From positions 310,001 to 374,000 of the forward strand of contig NZ_JAIQYZ010000001.1 in the NCBI RefSeq assembly GCF_020164495.1: a stretch of 64,000 nt of DNA, read 5' to 3'. Position numbers and translations under genes: made by a program. This stretch comes from Psychroflexus lacisalsi. GTDB lineage: Bacteria; Bacteroidota; Bacteroidia; Flavobacteriales; Flavobacteriaceae. Within the stretch, counting starts at the first letter, position 1, and each line of letters opens with the position of its first letter. The notes below the pieces were generated by a model that had not been told where the DNA came from, did not search any database, and saw only the letters and a program-made list of their open reading frames with translations. Positions 8,268 to 16,094 of this stretch are shown one piece after another.

Positions 8268-9005
8268 TTACCAGTAAAGTTCGGAGGCGATAGCAGCAGC
8301 AGTTTCCCGCTTAAGACGCTTACGGTTTTCGAAAGTGAGTTCAAGGCCTTTGGTATGGATTAAAGGGTGAACAACAGCTCTCAAAACCCCTGGACTTCCT
8401 GAGGTGAAGCCATAACGAAATCTTTTTTTGCTATCTGGAAATGAAATGGGCACAATAGGTATGTGATGTTCTATGGAGAGTCGAAAGGCTCCATCTTTAA
8501 ATTCATCCAAAACCTTTGTGATATCGTTGGGGACGCCGCCTTCAGGAAAAATACAAATACTGACGCCATTTTTTAAGCGTCTTTGGGCTTCCATAAAAGC
8601 ATTTTTTCTACTTTTTGCATTCCTTCTGTCTACCAAAATACAAGAGCGTCTATAAATTAATCCAAAAACAGGAAGTTTGGCTAGCTCCCGTTTCCCGATG
8701 AATACAAAAGGGGTTTTGGAGACATAAATCATCATCATAATATCGATCATACTCGAGTGGTTGGCGGTTAGCATATAGCTTTTTCGCTTATCGAGATGCG
8801 TGTTGTAAGTGACTTTCGGAAAAAAGCCCATACCGTATAAAACTATGGATGCCCAAAGTTTACCAATACGGAAAGTACCGGGATACCATTTTTCTTTGGA
8901 CGTGGTGATGAGTAAAAAGGGCAATAGAATGACAAGAGGAGTAATGACAATGATGTAAAACCAAATTCTCCAAACAACTATCAAAATGTTCTTAATCCAT
9001 ACCAT
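8268..9005 (-). CDS. plsC: 1-acyl-sn-glycerol-3-phosphate acyltransferase, PlsC-like
   Basis: This is a membrane-bound lysophosphatidate acyltransferase that adds the second acyl chain in phospholipid synthesis. The catalytic HX4D motif is NHSSMID (His83, Asp88 counted from the ATG). FPEGGVPND supplies the glycerol-phosphate binding motif, and ILVDRR lies between them. An N-terminal membrane helix covers about residues 5-36. I take the ATG at 9005; a TTG three codons upstream (9014) is possible but less likely. Its 5' end faces trpS, so the two genes are divergent with about 80 bp between them. Confidence 0.88.
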   Translation of the reverse strand: MVWIKNILIVVWRIWFYIIVITPLVILLPFLLITTSKEKWYPGTFRIGKLWASIVLYGMGFFPKVTYNTHLDKRKSYMLTANHSSMIDIMMMIYVSKTPFVFIGKRELAKLPVFGLIYRRSCILVDRRNAKSRKNAFMEAQRRLKNGVSICIFPEGGVPNDITKVLDEFKDGAFRLSIEHHIPIVPISFPDSKKRFRYGFTSGSPGVLRAVVHPLIHTKGLELTFENRKRLKRETAAAIASELYW

Positions 9006-9052
9006 AGGCGGCAAATTTAATAAATTGAATGGGTTCGGTTGAACAAAACATT

Positions 9053-9060
9053 TATCTTTG
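9053..9060 (+). promoter_or_regulatory. Candidate -7 element TATCTTTG of the trpS promoter
   Basis: TATCTTTG fits TAnnTTTG and ends 26 bp before the ATG at 9087. If real, it excludes the in-frame TTG at 9039 as a start, because transcription would begin downstream of it. Confidence 0.42.
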
Positions 9061-9086
9061 ACTCAATTTGTAATATATCCATTTTT

Positions 9087-10055
9087 ATGTCTAGAATATT
9101 AACGGGTGTCCAGAGCACTGGGACTCCACATTTGGGAAATTTATTAGGGGCAATTATCCCTGCTATCGAATTGGCTAATTCTCCAAAGAATGAGTCGTTT
9201 CTATTTATTGCTAATCTACATTCTCTTACCCAAATAAAGGACGCTGAAGTCTTAAAAGAAAATACCTACGCCACTGCTGCCACCTGGCTTGCTTTTGGGT
9301 TAGATGTCGAAAAATCGACCTTTTATAGACAAAGTGATGTCCCACAAGTAACTGAACTGATGTGGTACTTAAGCTGTATGTTTCCATACCAACGTCTAAC
9401 TTTAGCCCATTCGTTTAAAGATAAAGCAGACCGGTTGAGCGATGTTAATGCGGGCTTATTTAGCTATCCTATGTTGATGGCCGCGGATATTTTGCTCTAT
9501 GATGCTGAATTTATTCCCGTTGGTAAAGATCAATTACAACATATTGAAATGACCAGGGATGTGGCCGAACGCTTCCACGCTCAATATGGCGACACCTTTG
9601 TGCTGCCTGAAGCCAAATTATCTGAATCTTCCAAATACGTCCCAGGAACCGATGGTGCTAAAATGAGTAAGTCTAAAGGCAATACGATAAATATTTTCCA
9701 GACCGATAAGAAATTGCGCAAGCAAATTATGCAAATCGAAACGGACAGTACGCCCTTAGAAGATCCTAAAGATCCTGAAACCTGTAATGTATTTCAGATT
9801 TATAAATTGATTGGCTCTAAAACTCAAGTTGAAGCCTTAAAGTCAAATTACCTAGCTGGAGGGTTTGGGTATGGTCATGCGAAGCAAGCCTTGTTTGAAT
9901 TGATTCGCGATACTTATAAAGAGGAGCGAGAGAAGTTTGACTATTTCATGAAAAACAAACCAGAAATCGACAGGCTTTTGGGTATCGGTGCTGAAAAGGC
10001 AAAAGATGTAGCCGATGCAGTGCTGACTAGAGTGAGGACAAAGCTGGGGTATTGA
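9087..10055 (+). CDS. trpS: Tryptophan--tRNA ligase
   Basis: This class I aminoacyl-tRNA synthetase charges tRNA-Trp. Counting from ATG 9087 (MSRILTGVQSTGTPHLGN), the HIGH-equivalent motif is TPHLGN at residues 13-18 and the KMSKS loop is at 192-196. FSYPMLMAADILLYDA and PVGKDQLQHIEMTRD are further family blocks. The length of 322 residues is normal. The frame is open upstream to a TTG at 9039, but the extra 16 residues match nothing in the family and overlap a likely promoter, so I use 9087. Confidence 0.96.
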   Translation: MSRILTGVQSTGTPHLGNLLGAIIPAIELANSPKNESFLFIANLHSLTQIKDAEVLKENTYATAATWLAFGLDVEKSTFYRQSDVPQVTELMWYLSCMFPYQRLTLAHSFKDKADRLSDVNAGLFSYPMLMAADILLYDAEFIPVGKDQLQHIEMTRDVAERFHAQYGDTFVLPEAKLSESSKYVPGTDGAKMSKSKGNTINIFQTDKKLRKQIMQIETDSTPLEDPKDPETCNVFQIYKLIGSKTQVEALKSNYLAGGFGYGHAKQALFELIRDTYKEEREKFDYFMKNKPEIDRLLGIGAEKAKDVADAVLTRVRTKLGY

Positions 10056-10250
10056 TTGATATATTGACGTTTATTTATATTCGAAGTTGGTTTTATGTGG
10101 GCTTCAGATGAACTGCGATCTTAATTCTAACTTTAGATTTCAAGTATCTGAAATCCCGGCTTCTTAATCAAGCGATTTCATGGCTTTTAAGCCTGCTAGC
10201 TTTCTCATTAATTCTTAAATTACGTCAAAATCAGAAGTAAAAAAAAGACT

Positions 10251-10610
10251 ATGAAAAATGTATTGGGCACCGAATTAAAAGCTTGTTCTTACGATCCGAT
10301 GACGGGCGTATTTCGCGATGGATTCTGTAAATATGCGGAGCAGGATCGAGGATTGCATATCGTTGCGGCTAAAGTTACTGAAGGCTTTTTGGAGTGGAAT
10401 AAAGCGCGAGGAAATGATTTGGTAACGCCTAAACCTCAGTGGAGTTTTCCTGGCTTAAAGCCCGGCGACTGGTGGTGCGTGTGTATGGGCGTTTGGTTGA
10501 AAAGTAAAGAGGCAGGACATCCTCTATACCTGAAACTGGAATCTTGCCACGAGAAAATGCTGGACTACGTCTCTATGGATACTTTGAAAGAATGGGAATA
10601 CAAGGACTAA
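10251..10610 (+). CDS. DUF2237 family protein
   Basis: The 119 residues follow the DUF2237 pattern: NVLGTELKACSYDPMTGVFRDG, then LHIVAAKVTEGFLEW, then PGDWWCVCMGVWLKSKEAG, APV-like linkers and LESCHEKMLDYV. The conserved Cys residues and the WWCVC segment are typical. It is soluble and cytoplasmic, and the family's function is not known. It is monocistronic, closed by a strong terminator. The 195 bp upstream (10056-10250) hold nothing I can identify. Confidence 0.88.
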   Translation: MKNVLGTELKACSYDPMTGVFRDGFCKYAEQDRGLHIVAAKVTEGFLEWNKARGNDLVTPKPQWSFPGLKPGDWWCVCMGVWLKSKEAGHPLYLKLESCHEKMLDYVSMDTLKEWEYKD

Positions 10611-10611
10611 A

Positions 10612-10649
10612 AAAACTCCCTTTCGAAATTGATTTCGGAAGGGAGTTTT
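10612..10649. terminator. Strong hairpin terminator after the DUF2237 gene
   Basis: An 18-bp stem (10612-10629 with 10632-10649, one G-U pair) has A-rich and T-rich ends, so it can act in both directions between the convergent DUF2237 and alcohol dehydrogenase genes. The dehydrogenase stop is about 120 bp further right. Confidence 0.85.
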
Positions 10650-10772
10650 GAATTTAAATCCATAATAGGATTTTTTCTCAAAGGTTTTAAATTCGAGCCT
10701 TTAGTCAATGCTCAAGATAAACTCAGTCGAGAATATTCAGAATGATATATTGAATATCCTTTTTAACTAAAT

Positions 10773-11822
10773 TTAATTCTTCAATGACTGCATGTCGATG
10801 ACAAATCTGTACTTGACGTCAGAATTAACTACTCTTTCGAAAGCGGTATTGATGTTCTGCATATCGATCATTTCTATATCAGAAACGATATCGTGTTCTC
10901 CACAGAAATCAAGCATTTCCTGAGTTTCTTCAATTCCACCGATAAGCGAACCGGCTAATCGCTTTCTTTTCACGATTAATGCGCCACCGTTGACTCCTTT
11001 TAAAGGCTCAATAGCTCCAACCAAACACATGGTTTTGTCGCGCTTAAGCAGATTTAAATAGGGATTAACATCGTGACCGACAGGAACGGTATTCAATATA
11101 AAATCGAATGAGTTGGCGTGTTGTTTCATTTGCTCAGCGTCTTTAGAAATTAAAACTTCATCAGCGCCAAGACGCTCTGCATCTTTGCTTTTTTCTGGAG
11201 ATGTGGTAATCATGACCACGTGTGCGCCTAGGGCGTGAGCGAATTTGATGCCCATATGTCCAAGACCGCCAAGACCAACAACACCTACTTTGTCTCCTTT
11301 TTGTACGTTCCATTGTCTAAGTGGTGACCAGGTGGTTATTCCTGCACAAAGTAACGGTGGGACAGCTTTTATATCTAGATTTTCTGGAACATTCAGGACA
11401 AATTTTTCGTCGACTACAATTTCCTCAGAGTAACCACCGTAGGTATGACCACCTAGATGCTGATCTGGACTATTATAGGTTGCCGTCATGCCATTTTCAC
11501 AAAATTGCTCGAGACCTTCCTTACAAGAATTACATTCCTGGCAGGAATCTACCATACAGCCTACACCTACTTTTTGTCCTTTTTTGAAGTTGGTGACTTT
11601 GCTCCCTACAGCAACAACATGACCTATAATTTCATGTCCTGGAATGACTGGGTATTTTGAATTTTTCCAGTCGTTTCTCACTTGGTGTATATCACTGTGA
11701 CATACTCCACAGTATTCTATTTCTATATGAACATCGGTTGGAAGTAAGTCTCTTCTTTTGATGTCTAATTGTTCTAAATTGGCGTCGCTTGCTTTGGCGC
11801 CATATGCTTTTACTTCACTCAT
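10773..11822 (-). CDS. Zinc-dependent NAD(P)+ alcohol dehydrogenase, YahK/CAD type
   Basis: This medium-chain dehydrogenase/reductase has 349 residues and interconverts alcohols and aldehydes. Catalytic zinc ligands are in YCGVCHSD (Cys41) and GHE (His63). The structural zinc is held by Cys94, Cys97, Cys100 and Cys108 (SCQECNSCKEGLEQFC). The dinucleotide loop GLGGLGHMGIKFA is near residue 185. The sequence is closest to the broad-specificity NADPH aldehyde reductases such as YahK and plant cinnamyl alcohol dehydrogenase. It stands alone, and the 220 bp between it and the divergent yceI gene hold both promoters. Confidence 0.93.
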   Translation of the reverse strand: MSEVKAYGAKASDANLEQLDIKRRDLLPTDVHIEIEYCGVCHSDIHQVRNDWKNSKYPVIPGHEIIGHVVAVGSKVTNFKKGQKVGVGCMVDSCQECNSCKEGLEQFCENGMTATYNSPDQHLGGHTYGGYSEEIVVDEKFVLNVPENLDIKAVPPLLCAGITTWSPLRQWNVQKGDKVGVVGLGGLGHMGIKFAHALGAHVVMITTSPEKSKDAERLGADEVLISKDAEQMKQHANSFDFILNTVPVGHDVNPYLNLLKRDKTMCLVGAIEPLKGVNGGALIVKRKRLAGSLIGGIEETQEMLDFCGEHDIVSDIEMIDMQNINTAFERVVNSDVKYRFVIDMQSLKN

Positions 11823-12044
11823 AATTTCAATTTTTTTAAAAATAAGATTTGATTGTGGATTGACAGGAGAATTGACTTCACTTTAACCAAAAAGCTTTAC
11901 TCGAAAATTTTTATCCTTACTTAATGTAACATTTGTTACTCGAATTCACTTTTTATGATATTGCTCATATTCTAAGGATACCTTGTTTCTCAACTTTGCA
12001 TTAACAAATAATTTATAATTGATGAACCATTTAAATTTACATAT

Positions 12045-12629
12045 ATGATACATTTTAAAAGCATTTCGGTTTTGCTTTTGCTTTTTGTTTTCTCGGTAGG
12101 ACAATCTCAGGCAAAATACAATGCAACTCCTAGTAGCGAGAATTTTATATTGATAGAAGGGACATCCAACATTCACGATTGGGAAATCCTCGCTAAAAAT
12201 TTTACTAGTCAAATCGATCTGTCTGTAACTGAAGGTGAGCTCAAAAAAGTCAATTCTATGGATCTATCTATACCGGTGAAAGGCTTCGATAGTGGAAAAA
12301 GTAAAATGGATAAAAATACTTACGAGGCTCTGAATGAAGATGAGTATAAGCAAGTTTCCTTTACTTCTTCTATACCAGTTCAATTAGTAGAAACATCAAC
12401 AGGAGTTTACAAGGCTATGGTTCAAGGGGAACTAACTATATCAGGCACTACCAAAACCGTCGAAATCCCTGTAGAGTTTTATAAAACCAACGCTGGATTC
12501 ACCCTCAAAGCAGCTCAAGGTCTTGACATGAAAAACTATGGAATAGAACCACCTACTGCTTTGTTTGGAACAATCACTACAGGTGATACAGTCAACATAA
12601 TTTTCAATTTAACACATTATAAATCCTAA
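12045..12629 (+). CDS. YceI family periplasmic protein
   Basis: A signal peptide (residues 1-23, ending GQSQA) is followed by the YceI lipocalin-like barrel: NFILIEGTSNIHDWEI, MDLSIPVKGFDSGKSKMDKNTYEALN, YKQVSFTS, QGELTISGTTKTVEIPVEF. These are the usual YceI landmarks, and members bind polyisoprenoid or other lipophilic molecules in the periplasm. The 194-residue length is normal. It lies 11 bp before a porin-like gene and has a distant paralogue after that gene. The trio looks like one functional group, possibly concerned with lipophilic or quinone-like cargo (inference). Confidence 0.87.
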   Translation: MIHFKSISVLLLLFVFSVGQSQAKYNATPSSENFILIEGTSNIHDWEILAKNFTSQIDLSVTEGELKKVNSMDLSIPVKGFDSGKSKMDKNTYEALNEDEYKQVSFTSSIPVQLVETSTGVYKAMVQGELTISGTTKTVEIPVEFYKTNAGFTLKAAQGLDMKNYGIEPPTALFGTITTGDTVNIIFNLTHYKS

Positions 12630-12640
12630 AACTAATAACG

Positions 12641-13897
12641 ATGAGAACACTAAAATTAACTTTAATGATTTGCCTTACAATGGCATTTTCTTTCAACTCT
12701 TTTGCGCAAAAGCGTGATTTGGATAACTTCAGGCCTAGAGACCAAAGAGGTATTAACGTTTTTGAAGCACCAAAAGACACAGTTACAACCTTTGATGGTT
12801 TGAAAGTCAGAATCGGTGGTGCATCCACATTACAGTTTCAATCTATTGATCACGAGAATAATGGAGCTGTACCTTTAATAGCTTTGGGGGATAATTTTAA
12901 CCTGGCGACAGCTAACTTAGATTTAGATGTAGCTCTTTATGATGGTGTGCGTATGCACTTAAGAACCTATCTCTCATCACGTCATCACCCTGAGCCTTAC
13001 GTAAAAGGAGGTTATTTACTAGTAGATAAACTTGAATTTGTTGGTGAAGGCTTTATGGCTGAAACCATGAAATACTTAACCTTTAAGTTTGGACACATGG
13101 AAATTAATTATGGTGATGCGCACTTTAGACGTTCTGATAATGCAGCTACCATATACAATCCTTTTATTGGAAACTATCTGATGGACTCTTTTACCACAGA
13201 AGTTGGTTTTGAAGCTTATTATCGAAATAATGGGTGGTTAGCTATGCTTGGTGTAACCAATGGTAAATTGAATCAATCTGTTGAGGAGACCAATACCAAA
13301 CCTTCTTTCTTAGCTAAATTTGGTTACGATAAGCAATTTAATGACGATTTCAGATTCAGAATGACAGGATCTCTTTATACTACAAAAGAGTCTTCTAAAA
13401 CTTGGTTGTACGATGGTGACCGTGCCGGCTCAAGATACTATTTGGTTATGGAAGAAGTAGGAGCATCATCTTCTGGAAACTTCAGATCTGGTCGCATCAA
13501 CCCGGGATTATCTACTGAGTTAACTTCTGTAATGATCAACCCTTTCGTTAGGTATAAAGGTTTAGAGTTCTTTGGTCTGTATGAAAATGCTTCAGGTAAA
13601 GGATTTGGTCCTAACCCTCCAAGCAGAACTTACAATCATTATGCGGCAGACTTAATTTACAGATTTGGAGCTAGTGAAGATTTTTATGTAGGAGGTAGAT
13701 ATAGCTACATCGATGGGGAACAAGCTTCAGGACAAGATATAAGTGTGGATAGACTACAACTTGGCGCAGGTTGGTTTATGACCAAAAATATTCTTGCAAA
13801 ATTGGAATATGTGAATCAATCTTATTCTGATGCTGCAAGTATTCTTGCTGACGGACAGTTTGATGGACTTATGCTCGAAGCAGTAATTAGCTTTTAA
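12641..13897 (+). CDS. Outer-membrane porin-like beta-barrel
   Basis: The 418 residues start with a signal peptide cleaved near AQ (residues 22-23). Then come many alternating amphipathic strands: VRMHLRTYLSSRH, MKYLTFKFGHMEINYGDAHFRRSDN, FEAYYRNNGWLAMLGV, FYVGGRYSYIDGEQ, and the C-terminal strand DGLMLEAVISF ending in Phe. FKFGHMEINYGDAHFRR resembles the strand/constriction region of phosphate-selective porin O/P types, but I am not sure of the subfamily. It is cotranscribed with the upstream yceI gene and followed by a hairpin terminator before the second yceI gene. Confidence 0.72.
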   Translation: MRTLKLTLMICLTMAFSFNSFAQKRDLDNFRPRDQRGINVFEAPKDTVTTFDGLKVRIGGASTLQFQSIDHENNGAVPLIALGDNFNLATANLDLDVALYDGVRMHLRTYLSSRHHPEPYVKGGYLLVDKLEFVGEGFMAETMKYLTFKFGHMEINYGDAHFRRSDNAATIYNPFIGNYLMDSFTTEVGFEAYYRNNGWLAMLGVTNGKLNQSVEETNTKPSFLAKFGYDKQFNDDFRFRMTGSLYTTKESSKTWLYDGDRAGSRYYLVMEEVGASSSGNFRSGRINPGLSTELTSVMINPFVRYKGLEFFGLYENASGKGFGPNPPSRTYNHYAADLIYRFGASEDFYVGGRYSYIDGEQASGQDISVDRLQLGAGWFMTKNILAKLEYVNQSYSDAASILADGQFDGLMLEAVISF

Positions 13898-13910
13898 ATT
13901 AGCCAAGCCT

Positions 13911-13946
13911 GTTAGACTCACTCTTTTGGAGTGAGTCTAACTTTTT
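13911..13946 (+). terminator. Hairpin terminator between porin and second YceI gene
   Basis: A 13-bp perfect stem (13911-13923 with 13929-13941), a 5-base loop and five T. It lies 12 bp before the next gene's ATG, so read-through must be partial, or that gene has a promoter hidden in this short gap. Confidence 0.88.
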
Positions 13947-13957
13947 AAACCTATAAG

Positions 13958-14536
13958 ATGAAATTAATTAGTATAATAGTTTTAAGTCTTTTTTCAATGC
14001 TCCTTAATAGGGATGTAGAAAATAAAGTTGAGGTAAAAATCTTGGAAGGAAGTCATCTTTATATTAATGGCACTTCCAATGTAAATGAATTCACTTGTGA
14101 TTATTTGAAACCAATTCAACCTAAAACCTTCACTTTGTCTTATGAAAATATTGAAAATGGATGGCTTATAGAAGATGCACAACTGCAACTGGAATCTGGT
14201 TCTTTTGATTGTGGTGGACGTCGGATAAATAAGGATTTTGATGAACTTGTAAAATCTAATAAATTTCCTGTCATTCAAATTGAGGTTTATGAAATTATGC
14301 CTAAAAGGGCAAATTTTCAAGCTAAGATTGTAATGACCATAGCAGGAGTGAAAAAATCACTTCCTGTGCTTATATCATTACAAGAAGGCAAGGAAATCAA
14401 CTATAATGCTACTTTAAACTTAAATATTGAAGATTTTAATCTGGATGCACCTACCAAAGCGATGGGACTAATAAAGGTTCACGAAGAGATATCAATTCAT
14501 GTAAATCTTCGCTTAGGCCTCTCTATTGAGAGCTGA
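13958..14536 (+). CDS. Divergent YceI-like protein
   Basis: The 192-residue protein has a short N-terminal hydrophobic segment (MKLISIIVLSLFSMLL), probably an export signal without an obvious cleavage site. YceI-like landmarks follow: LYINGTSNVNEFTCDY, SFDCGGRRINKDFDELVKSNKFPVIQIEV, IVMTIAGVKKSLPV, and a Cys pair at the positions of TCDY and FDCGG. It is much diverged from the first YceI protein upstream. Placement after the porin suggests a shared role, but a strong terminator separates the two. Confidence 0.72.
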   Translation: MKLISIIVLSLFSMLLNRDVENKVEVKILEGSHLYINGTSNVNEFTCDYLKPIQPKTFTLSYENIENGWLIEDAQLQLESGSFDCGGRRINKDFDELVKSNKFPVIQIEVYEIMPKRANFQAKIVMTIAGVKKSLPVLISLQEGKEINYNATLNLNIEDFNLDAPTKAMGLIKVHEEISIHVNLRLGLSIES

Positions 14537-14573
14537 GAGTGTCTAGCTTTTAGTTATAACCATCATTACATTT

Positions 14574-14612
14574 AAAATCCTACTCCTCTAATTTCTATAG
14601 AAGTGGGATTTT
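14574..14612 (+). terminator. Probable terminator after the YceI/porin group
   Basis: An 11-bp stem (14574-14584 with 14602-14612, one G-U pair), a 17-base loop and T-rich 3' side mark the end of the YceI/porin group before the PUL. Confidence 0.6.
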
Positions 14613-14717
14613 ATTACTAGATAGCATTCTTCAAAATTCAGGCAAGAAAAAAATCTCTTTACATTTAGTATTACTTATTTAAAATATCTTTTCTATTTTG
14701 CCTTTTTAAATACTTTT

Positions 14718-16094
14718 ATGAAGCCTAGAACATTTTTACTGCTTATCACTTCTGTATCCGCTCTTGGCGGTTTTTTGTTTGGTTACGACACTGGAGTAAT
14801 AAATGGCGCACAATACTTTCTAAGTCAATATTTTTCACTCGATCCAGTTATGAAGGGCTGGGTGGTAGGATCTGCTCTGATAGGCTGTCTGGTAGGTGCG
14901 ATAAGCGCTGGATACTTGAGTATGAAATTTGGTCGTAAAAATTCTTTAATTGTTTCTGCCATGTTATTTACGATCTCAGCCTGGGGTTCCGGACTGCCTT
15001 CATTCCTTCCAGAGTCTGTTTCGCTTTTGGTTATGTTTAGAATTCTTGGCGGACTTGGTATAGGCATTGCATCTATGAGTGCTCCCATGTATATTGCAGA
15101 AATTGCCCCATCTCATAAACGTGGTAGTTTGGTTACTTTTTACCAACTGGCTATCGTTATAGGTTTCTTTCTTGTGTTTTTAGCAACCTATTTTATAGGG
15201 AAAAACCTAAGTGTTGAAGAAAATATTGCCTTTGGCTGGAGAAGAATGTTTTGGTCCGAACTCATTCCAAGTGGGTTATTTCTAATACTCTTGTTTTTTG
15301 TTCCAAAAAGTCCGCGCTGGTTATACCTGATGCAAAGACCAGAGGAGGGTTTTGGTACGTTGGTTAAGATTCATGGAAAGGATTTGGCCAAGAAAGAAGC
15401 TTCTCAAATTCAAGACTCTATAGATCAAAATACAGAAAAACCGAAAATCAATTTCTTTTCCAAAGCTATATTAGGGATTATTATTATTGGTACCGTCTTT
15501 TCTATGCTTCAACAATTCACGGGTATTAATGCAGTGCTTTATTATGGATCCGACATTTTTGAAAAAGCTTTAGGTTTTGGCAAAGATGATGTTTTGGAAC
15601 AGCAAATATTGCTCGCTTTTATCAATTTGATTTTTACTTTCATTGCCATGTTCTCTGTAGATAAATTCGGTAGAAAACCTCTTGTCTATATTGGTTGTGT
15701 TGGAATGGTAGTGGGTTTTGCCTTGCTTGGTGTCACTCTTCAAATGGAAAGTGTCGGAATCTTGTCACTGATAGGTGTGTTATTATTTATCGCTTCTTTT
15801 GCTATGTCTATGGGGCCAGTAGTATGGGTTTTACTTTCTGAAATGTTCCCAAACCGCATACGAAGTGCTGCTATGTCCATTGCGGTTGCTGCTCAATGGG
15901 CTTCCAATTATTTGGTGTCCCAATTCTTTCCGGTGGTTTCTGAAAGCGAAACAAACATGAATGACTTCTGGAATGGCTCACTGCCTTATTATATTTTTAT
16001 TGGGTTTATAATCATAATTATAATTTTTACTTATAAATTTATTCCCGAAACCAAAAATAAATCCCTTGAAGAACTTGAGGACATTTGGGACTAA
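14718..16094 (+). CDS. MFS sugar porter (XylE/GLUT family)
   Basis: This 12-helix inner-membrane sugar:proton symporter of 458 residues is probably for glucose or a small glucoside. Family signatures seen are GGFLFGYDTGVINGA in helix 1, the GRK loop, SPRWLYL after helix 6, QQFTGINAVLYYG in helix 7, DKFGRKPL, and the C-terminal PETKNKSLEELE. It opens the beta-glucan PUL, immediately upstream of and overlapping the sensor-regulator, which fits uptake of the glucose released by periplasmic GH3. A terminator lies 105 bp upstream. Confidence 0.92.
   Translation: MKPRTFLLLITSVSALGGFLFGYDTGVINGAQYFLSQYFSLDPVMKGWVVGSALIGCLVGAISAGYLSMKFGRKNSLIVSAMLFTISAWGSGLPSFLPESVSLLVMFRILGGLGIGIASMSAPMYIAEIAPSHKRGSLVTFYQLAIVIGFFLVFLATYFIGKNLSVEENIAFGWRRMFWSELIPSGLFLILLFFVPKSPRWLYLMQRPEEGFGTLVKIHGKDLAKKEASQIQDSIDQNTEKPKINFFSKAILGIIIIGTVFSMLQQFTGINAVLYYGSDIFEKALGFGKDDVLEQQILLAFINLIFTFIAMFSVDKFGRKPLVYIGCVGMVVGFALLGVTLQMESVGILSLIGVLLFIASFAMSMGPVVWVLLSEMFPNRIRSAAMSIAVAAQWASNYLVSQFFPVVSESETNMNDFWNGSLPYYIFIGFIIIIIIFTYKFIPETKNKSLEELEDIWD

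Noticed and set aside
9006-9014. TTG start three codons upstream for the PlsC-like gene
   Set aside because: ATG at 9005 gives a normal N-terminus and needs no rare start.
9039-9086. TTG start that would lengthen trpS by 16 residues
   Set aside because: The extra residues do not look like the family N-terminus and overlap a likely -7 promoter box; ATG 9087 fits the conserved start.
11321-11660. Plus-strand open frames inside the alcohol dehydrogenase gene
   Set aside because: They are antisense shadows of a clearly conserved enzyme; no family features.
11946-12212. Minus-strand open frame of 88 codons in the adh-yceI gap
   Set aside because: It overlaps the 5' part of yceI in antisense, has no family features, and its composition (Lys, Asn, Phe, Tyr rich) is that of AT-rich non-coding DNA.
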